From RYN-230 sp963768945 (GTDB lineage: Bacteria > Actinomycetota > Actinomycetes > Streptosporangiales > Streptosporangiaceae), in the NCBI GenBank assembly GCA_963768945.1, contig CAVYJW010000003.1, forward strand, positions 930,001 through 994,000: a stretch of 64,000 bases of DNA. The letters are read 5' to 3'. Shown here piece by piece: positions 60,371 to 64,000 of this stretch. The notes beneath the pieces are model-generated. The model did not search any database. It saw only the letters and a program-made list of their open reading frames with translations, and was not told where the DNA came from. Made by a program: the position numbers and the translations under genes. Positions within the stretch are counted from its first letter, which is position 1; the number at the start of each line of letters is the position of its first letter.

Positions 60371-60773
60371 CCCCGGGACGATTCCCGGCACGCTACCTGG
60401 CGGCACGATCGGCATGCTACCCGCGGGTCACCAGTGGCGTGCCGCCCGCGGGTCACCAGTGGCGTGCCGCCCGCGGCCTCCTGTGAGCGGCCTGGTGTGC
60501 GCGGCGCGTCTGGTCGCCGGTCGCCCGCACGGACCGGTACTCTCCTGCGGTCGCGTTTTCCAGTGGTGTCAGGCCGGTGGCGTCAAGGGAGGCATTCCGG
60601 CGTAAGTGGGCATGATTACCCCTGTGGTCCACGGGGCAACCGTGACCGACGGTGGGACGTCTAGGAAAGTGGTCGGAAATCGTACTGAGGGTCGCGCTGT
60701 CGGCGTCGGCATTCCGCGTGCGCGCGGCATGGTCGGCGGCCAGCCATCGAGCATGGACAAGCGAGGAATCGCC
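60371..60773. other. Intergenic region between gpgS and the L,D-transpeptidase gene
   Basis: It contains two and a half copies of a 25-bp repeat (CCGCGGGTCACCAGTGGCGTG type, 60421-60477). Promoters of both divergent genes must lie in it, but none was recognised. No gene was seen. Confidence 0.45.
60421..60477. repeat. 25-bp direct repeat upstream of gpgS
   Basis: CCGCGGGTCACCAGTGGCGT begins at 60421 and again at 60446, with a third partial CCGCGG at 60471: exact head-to-tail duplication with period 25. Confidence 0.9.
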
Positions 60774-61577
60774 ATGAGGCGAAGAGTGGCAGGATGGCTG
60801 AGCACCGCGGGGGTGGTCGCCGTGGTGGGCGCGTCAGTGGCCAGCCAGAGCGGCACGGCTGGCGCGGCGGTGACGTCGCCGGCGGCCCGCAGCACCCCGG
60901 CGAGGGCCTCGGGGTACGTGCCGCCGAAGGGTCCCCTGGACTACGGCATGCGCGGTCCGGCGGTGCGGCAACTGCAGGAGCGGCTGGCCTACCTGCACTA
61001 TTACCCGGGCAAGATCGACGGGCAGTTCGGCCAGGACACGCTGGAGGCCGTGTGGGCGTTCAAGGAGGTCCAGGGCATCCAGACTGCCATCGCCCCCAAT
61101 GACGTCACCGGGAAGATGAAGCGGGCGCTGGTCCACCCCCGGCAGCCGATGGTGCTCGTGCCCAAGGGCGGCAGCTGGCGCATCGAGGTCCACCAGAGTC
61201 TGGGCTACCTGGTGCTGTACCGGCACAACGTGCCCGAGCTGATCAGTCACATCTCCCCGGGTGGCGGGTACTACTATCCCTGCGGCGGCGATCCGAGTGC
61301 CACCTGCGGTCCCGCGATCACCCCGGACGGGAACTTCCGGGCGCACTGGTTCGCCAGCGGCTGGGTGCAGGTGCCGCTGGGCACCATGTACAACCCGGTG
61401 TTCTTCATCGGCGGGTCGTATGCCATCCACGGTGACATCCCGGTTCCGCTTGCGGCGGTCTCGCACGGCTGCGTCCGCATCCCCATGGACATTGCCGCCT
61501 TCTTCCACCGGCTGGTGCACGTCAACGAGACCAACGGCACGCCCATCTACATCCGGGGTCACGTCCCCGGGACCTGA
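60774..61577 (+). CDS. Exported L,D-transpeptidase with peptidoglycan-binding domain
   Basis: The 267-residue protein has a signal peptide (MRRRVAGWLSTAGVVAVVGASVA...), a PG_binding_1 domain (DYGMRGPAVRQLQERLAYLHYYPGKIDGQFGQDTLEAVWAFK) and a YkuD catalytic domain with AIHGDIP and the Cys motif SHGCVRIP. It forms 3-3 cross-links in peptidoglycan outside the membrane. GAGGA 6 nt before ATG 60774 decides the start over the earlier in-frame ATGs at 60753 and 60606. It is followed by a strong terminator. Confidence 0.9.
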   Translation: MRRRVAGWLSTAGVVAVVGASVASQSGTAGAAVTSPAARSTPARASGYVPPKGPLDYGMRGPAVRQLQERLAYLHYYPGKIDGQFGQDTLEAVWAFKEVQGIQTAIAPNDVTGKMKRALVHPRQPMVLVPKGGSWRIEVHQSLGYLVLYRHNVPELISHISPGGGYYYPCGGDPSATCGPAITPDGNFRAHWFASGWVQVPLGTMYNPVFFIGGSYAIHGDIPVPLAAVSHGCVRIPMDIAAFFHRLVHVNETNGTPIYIRGHVPGT

Positions 61578-61604
61578 TCCGCGCCATGGCTCGCGCGACC
61601 ACCC

Positions 61605-61640
61605 ACGGCCCCCGCCCTGGTACCAGGGCGGGGGCCGTTT
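61605..61640 (+). terminator. Rho-independent terminator of the L,D-transpeptidase gene
   Basis: The palindrome ACGGCCCCCGCCCTGG/CCAGGGCGGGGGCCGT (61605-61638) is perfect, centred on GGTACC, and is followed by TT. It lies 27 bp after the stop codon. Confidence 0.85.
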
Positions 61641-61746
61641 GGCGGTGCTGGTGCTGGCGATGCCAGTTGGCGAAGCAGGCCAGCGGATGGTGTGCTACTG
61701 GTAAAGGGCAGGTAGGGCGCTCAGGCCCGTATGGCATCCTGACGGC

Positions 61747-62577
61747 GTGGCATCACCTGAGCTCCGCGGGACCGGGGTCAGCGTCTCCGTTCAGCACGCG
61801 GCCAGCAAGGTCCCGCAGATCACCGTGTACTTCTGGATCATCAAGATCCTGACCACCGCGATGGGTGAGGCCCTCTCCGACTTCCTGGCCTTCCGGTACG
61901 GCCCGGTGGTGGCCGGGACGGTGGGCACGGCGGCGATCGTGGCCGCGCTGGCGCTCCAGTTCCGCGTCCGCCGCTATATAGCCTGGGTGTACTGGTTCGC
62001 GGTGGCCATGGTCGCGGTGTTCGGCACGATGGCCGCCGACGGCATGCATATCGAGCTCGGCGTGCCCTACACCGTGTCCACCGCGTTCTTCGCCGTCTGC
62101 CTGGCCGTGGTCTTCGCGGTCTGGTACGCGGTGGAGGGGACGCTGTCCATCCACAGCATCTACACCCCGCGCCGGGAACTCTTTTACTGGGCCACGGTCA
62201 TAGCCACGTTCGCGCTCGGCACGGCGCTCGGCGACCTGACCGCGACGACCCTGGGGCTGGGCTACCTGGCCTCGGGGATCATGTTCACCGTGTTCATCCT
62301 CATCCCGGCGGTCGCGTACTGGAAGCTCCGGATGAACTCGATCTTCGCCTTCTGGTTCGCCTACGTGCTGACCCGCCCGCTCGGCGCGTCGTACGCCGAC
62401 TGGCTGGGGGTCGGGCCCGCGCACGGCGGAGTGGGGCTGGGCCGCGGAGTGGTCGCGCTGATCCTGAGCGTCGTGATCGTCGGGTTCGTCGCCTACCTGG
62501 CCGTGACCAGGAAGGACGTGGACCCCGACGAGGTCGGCCAGGCTCCGCAGGCTGTCCACGCCCGGCACCGCCGGTAG
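61747..62577 (+). CDS. COG4705-like integral membrane protein
   Basis: The 276-residue protein has about eight membrane helices, arranged as two related halves. The first has VYFWIIKILTTAMGEALSDFL and the second FYWATVIATFALGTALGDLTA, indicating an internal duplication. It begins with GTG. Uncharacterised membrane proteins of this group have been noted in many bacteria; no substrate is known. Confidence 0.75.
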   Translation: MASPELRGTGVSVSVQHAASKVPQITVYFWIIKILTTAMGEALSDFLAFRYGPVVAGTVGTAAIVAALALQFRVRRYIAWVYWFAVAMVAVFGTMAADGMHIELGVPYTVSTAFFAVCLAVVFAVWYAVEGTLSIHSIYTPRRELFYWATVIATFALGTALGDLTATTLGLGYLASGIMFTVFILIPAVAYWKLRMNSIFAFWFAYVLTRPLGASYADWLGVGPAHGGVGLGRGVVALILSVVIVGFVAYLAVTRKDVDPDEVGQAPQAVHARHRR

Positions 62578-62595
62578 GTGCCCTAGGCTGCGAGG

Positions 62596-63471
62596 ATGAG
62601 CGACGGGCTGGCCCGGGCAGTGCTGGACGCGCTGCCGGACGCGACGGCCTTCCTGGATCCCGCCGGGACCATCGTGGACGTCAACCGGGCCTGGCTGATG
62701 TTCGCGGTGGACAATGGCGGCCAGCCGGACATGACCGGGGTGGGCGTGAACTACCTCGACCTGTGTGACAGGTCCGCCACGGCGGGCTGCGAGGACGCGC
62801 GCCGGGCGGCGGACGGCCTGCGGGCCGTCCTGGCCGGGCGCACGGTGCACAGGGAGCTCGAGTACCCGTGCCCATCTCCGGCCGTCAACCGCTGGTTCCT
62901 GCTGCGGATCACCCCCATCGGCCGCGAGCGGCGCGGCGCGGTAACCTCCCACGTCAACATCACCCGCCGGAAGATGGCCGAGCAGGAGCTGGCGCATCGG
63001 GCCGCCCATGACTCACTCACCGGCCTGGCCAACCGGAGCCTGTTCGCGGACCGGCTGAAGGCCGCCCTGACCAGCCGCCGGGGCCCGGCCACCGACACCC
63101 AGGTGGGCCTGATGTACCTCGACGCGGACAGGTTCAAGCAGATCAACGACACCTATGGCCACGACGCGGGCGACGAGGTACTGCTCACCATCGGGCACCG
63201 GCTCCGCTCGCATGTCCGGCCGCAGGATACGGTCGCGCGGCTGAGCGGGGACGAGTTCGCGGTCACCGCCCCCCGGATCAGCCGCGCCGGGCTGGACGGC
63301 CTGTCAGCCCGGGTCGCCGCCGTGCTGAGCCAGCCGCACCTGATCCACGGGAACCTGGTTGCGGTGCCGGTCAGCATCGGCATCTACCTCGCCGCGCCCG
63401 GCGAGTCCGCGGACACCGCACTGCGCCAGGCCGACCAGGCTATGTACGTGGCCAAGCGGCGCACCCGGTAG
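62596..63471 (+). CDS. PAS-GGDEF diguanylate cyclase
   Basis: The 291-residue protein has an N-terminal PAS domain (LDALPDATAFLDPAGTIVDVNRAWLMF) and a GGDEF domain (HDSLTGLANRSLFADRLKAAL, LDADRFKQINDTYGHDAGDEVL, RLSGDEFAV). The signature is SGDEF in place of GGDEF, a tolerated variant, so c-di-GMP synthesis is likely but not certain. No RxxD inhibitory site was found. It starts 18 bp after the membrane protein gene and is probably cotranscribed. Confidence 0.88.
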   Translation: MSDGLARAVLDALPDATAFLDPAGTIVDVNRAWLMFAVDNGGQPDMTGVGVNYLDLCDRSATAGCEDARRAADGLRAVLAGRTVHRELEYPCPSPAVNRWFLLRITPIGRERRGAVTSHVNITRRKMAEQELAHRAAHDSLTGLANRSLFADRLKAALTSRRGPATDTQVGLMYLDADRFKQINDTYGHDAGDEVLLTIGHRLRSHVRPQDTVARLSGDEFAVTAPRISRAGLDGLSARVAAVLSQPHLIHGNLVAVPVSIGIYLAAPGESADTALRQADQAMYVAKRRTR

Positions 63472-63481
63472 CTTGCTAGGC

Positions 63482-63970
63482 GTGCGTGAACCGTTGCTGA
63501 GCACCGCCGACTGGTTCGCCAGCCTGCCCACCGTCTACCTGTCGGCCAGCATGCTGATTACCGATTCCGACGACCGGATCCTGCTGGTCAAGCCCAACTA
63601 CCGGCCGGACTGGGCAATCCCCGGCGGCATCGTCGAGGCCGGCGAGGCGCCGGATCAGTGCGTCACCCGGGAGATCGCCGAGGAACTCGCGCTGGACATC
63701 CCGGCCGGCGATCTGCTCGTCGTGGACTGGATGGCCGCCGCGGGGGAACGGCCGCAGGCGATCATGAACTTCATCTTCGACGGCGGGGTGCTCACCGACC
63801 CGGGCGCCATCCGGCTGCAGGAGGAAGAGCTGGATGACGCCCAGTTCCTCGGCTGGGCCGAGGCCGAGGCCCGGATGCCCGCCAACAGTGCGGCCCGGGT
63901 GCCCGCGGCCCGCCAGGCCAGGCGGAACCGCCGCACCGTGTACCTGCCCGGCTGGCCTGGGTCCCGTTAA
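63482..63970 (+). CDS. Nudix hydrolase
   Basis: The 162-residue protein has a Nudix box (GGIVEAGEAPDQCVTREIAEELAL) with the conserved glutamates. Other parts are ILLVKPNYRPDWAIP and a C-terminal basic tail (RQARRNRRTVYLP). Nudix enzymes cleave nucleoside diphosphates linked to another moiety. The substrate is unknown. The GTG at 63482 lies 10 bp after the GGDEF gene stop. Nothing is seen in the last 30 bp of the window. Confidence 0.85.
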   Translation: MREPLLSTADWFASLPTVYLSASMLITDSDDRILLVKPNYRPDWAIPGGIVEAGEAPDQCVTREIAEELALDIPAGDLLVVDWMAAAGERPQAIMNFIFDGGVLTDPGAIRLQEEELDDAQFLGWAEAEARMPANSAARVPAARQARRNRRTVYLPGWPGSR

Positions 63971-64000
63971 CGGAATCACAGTCACGCGCCAGAGCGCCGG

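Noticed and set aside
1..64000. tRNA or rRNA genes, including tRNA-Sec
   Set aside because: No cloverleaf with a GGTTCGA-type T-arm outside coding sequence was seen; a tRNAscan-type search was not possible here.

Overview
The window is high-GC (roughly 70%) DNA with many GTG starts, ATGA stop/start overlaps and actinomycete-type families (ANTAR, DUF222-HNH, DUF3040, DUF6458, FolP2-GpgS, MimR-type activator, chaperonin-linked alkane monooxygenase). It most likely comes from an actinomycete chromosome (Streptosporangiales/Frankia/Mycobacterium-like); I cannot place it to genus. No rRNA, tRNA, CRISPR array or complete insertion sequence was seen.

Layout. 1-362: start of an EamA transporter. 0.55-12.2 kb: a propane/phenol-type soluble di-iron monooxygenase locus. 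A divergent MimR-like activator faces mimA-mimB-mimC-mimD, an amidohydrolase, a DUF59 protein, a zinc alcohol dehydrogenase and a dedicated GroEL-like chaperonin. The divergent intergenic region holds two copies of a TCTCA-N5-TGAGA palindrome and a small unannotated-looking gene. 12.2-27.6 kb: Nramp metal transporter, yeast-type cytosine deaminase, ECF sigma factor with a membrane partner, threonine dehydratase, two PH-domain membrane proteins, a fused heterodimer-type ABC exporter with its MarR regulator and a double operator, a VKOR/DUF929 disulfide-forming pair, and a large NB-ARC/LuxR regulator. 28.1-32.7 kb: a molybdate-type ABC transporter operon ending in an XRE-PBP one-component regulator. 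32.7-45 kb: methyltransferases, PEBP, a beta-propeller protein with an N-terminal octapeptide array, a GAF-ANTAR regulator, a glycosyltransferase, a SpoIIE phosphatase, a SigB/F-type sigma factor with DUF6458, NDH-2, GNAT and DUF3040. 45-51 kb: an accessory zone with a DUF222-HNH gene, a decayed duplicate of part of it, two secreted beta-propeller proteins and short tandem repeats. 51.1-56.6 kb: a formate dehydrogenase operon whose catalytic gene is interrupted by an in-frame TGA. 56.6-64 kb: BrkB/YihY, an extradiol-dioxygenase-like protein, folP2-gpgS (mycobacterial synteny), L,D-transpeptidase, a membrane protein, PAS-GGDEF and Nudix genes.

How the parts work together. The monooxygenase locus looks self-contained: activator, operators, four-component enzyme, folding helper and downstream alcohol dehydrogenase. 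The molybdate transporter and the formate dehydrogenase are probably functionally linked, because the enzyme needs a molybdenum or tungsten pterin cofactor.

The strongest unusual signal is the formate dehydrogenase alpha subunit. A TGA at 51717-51719 sits exactly at the catalytic cysteine/selenocysteine position, the frame is conserved on both sides, and a 7-bp stem with a GGTCT loop begins 11 nt after the TGA. This is the arrangement of the Escherichia coli fdhF SECIS, so I call one selenoprotein gene rather than two ORFs. A second general feature is the repeated occurrence of short (14-25 bp) GC-rich tandem repeats, several of them inside reading frames.
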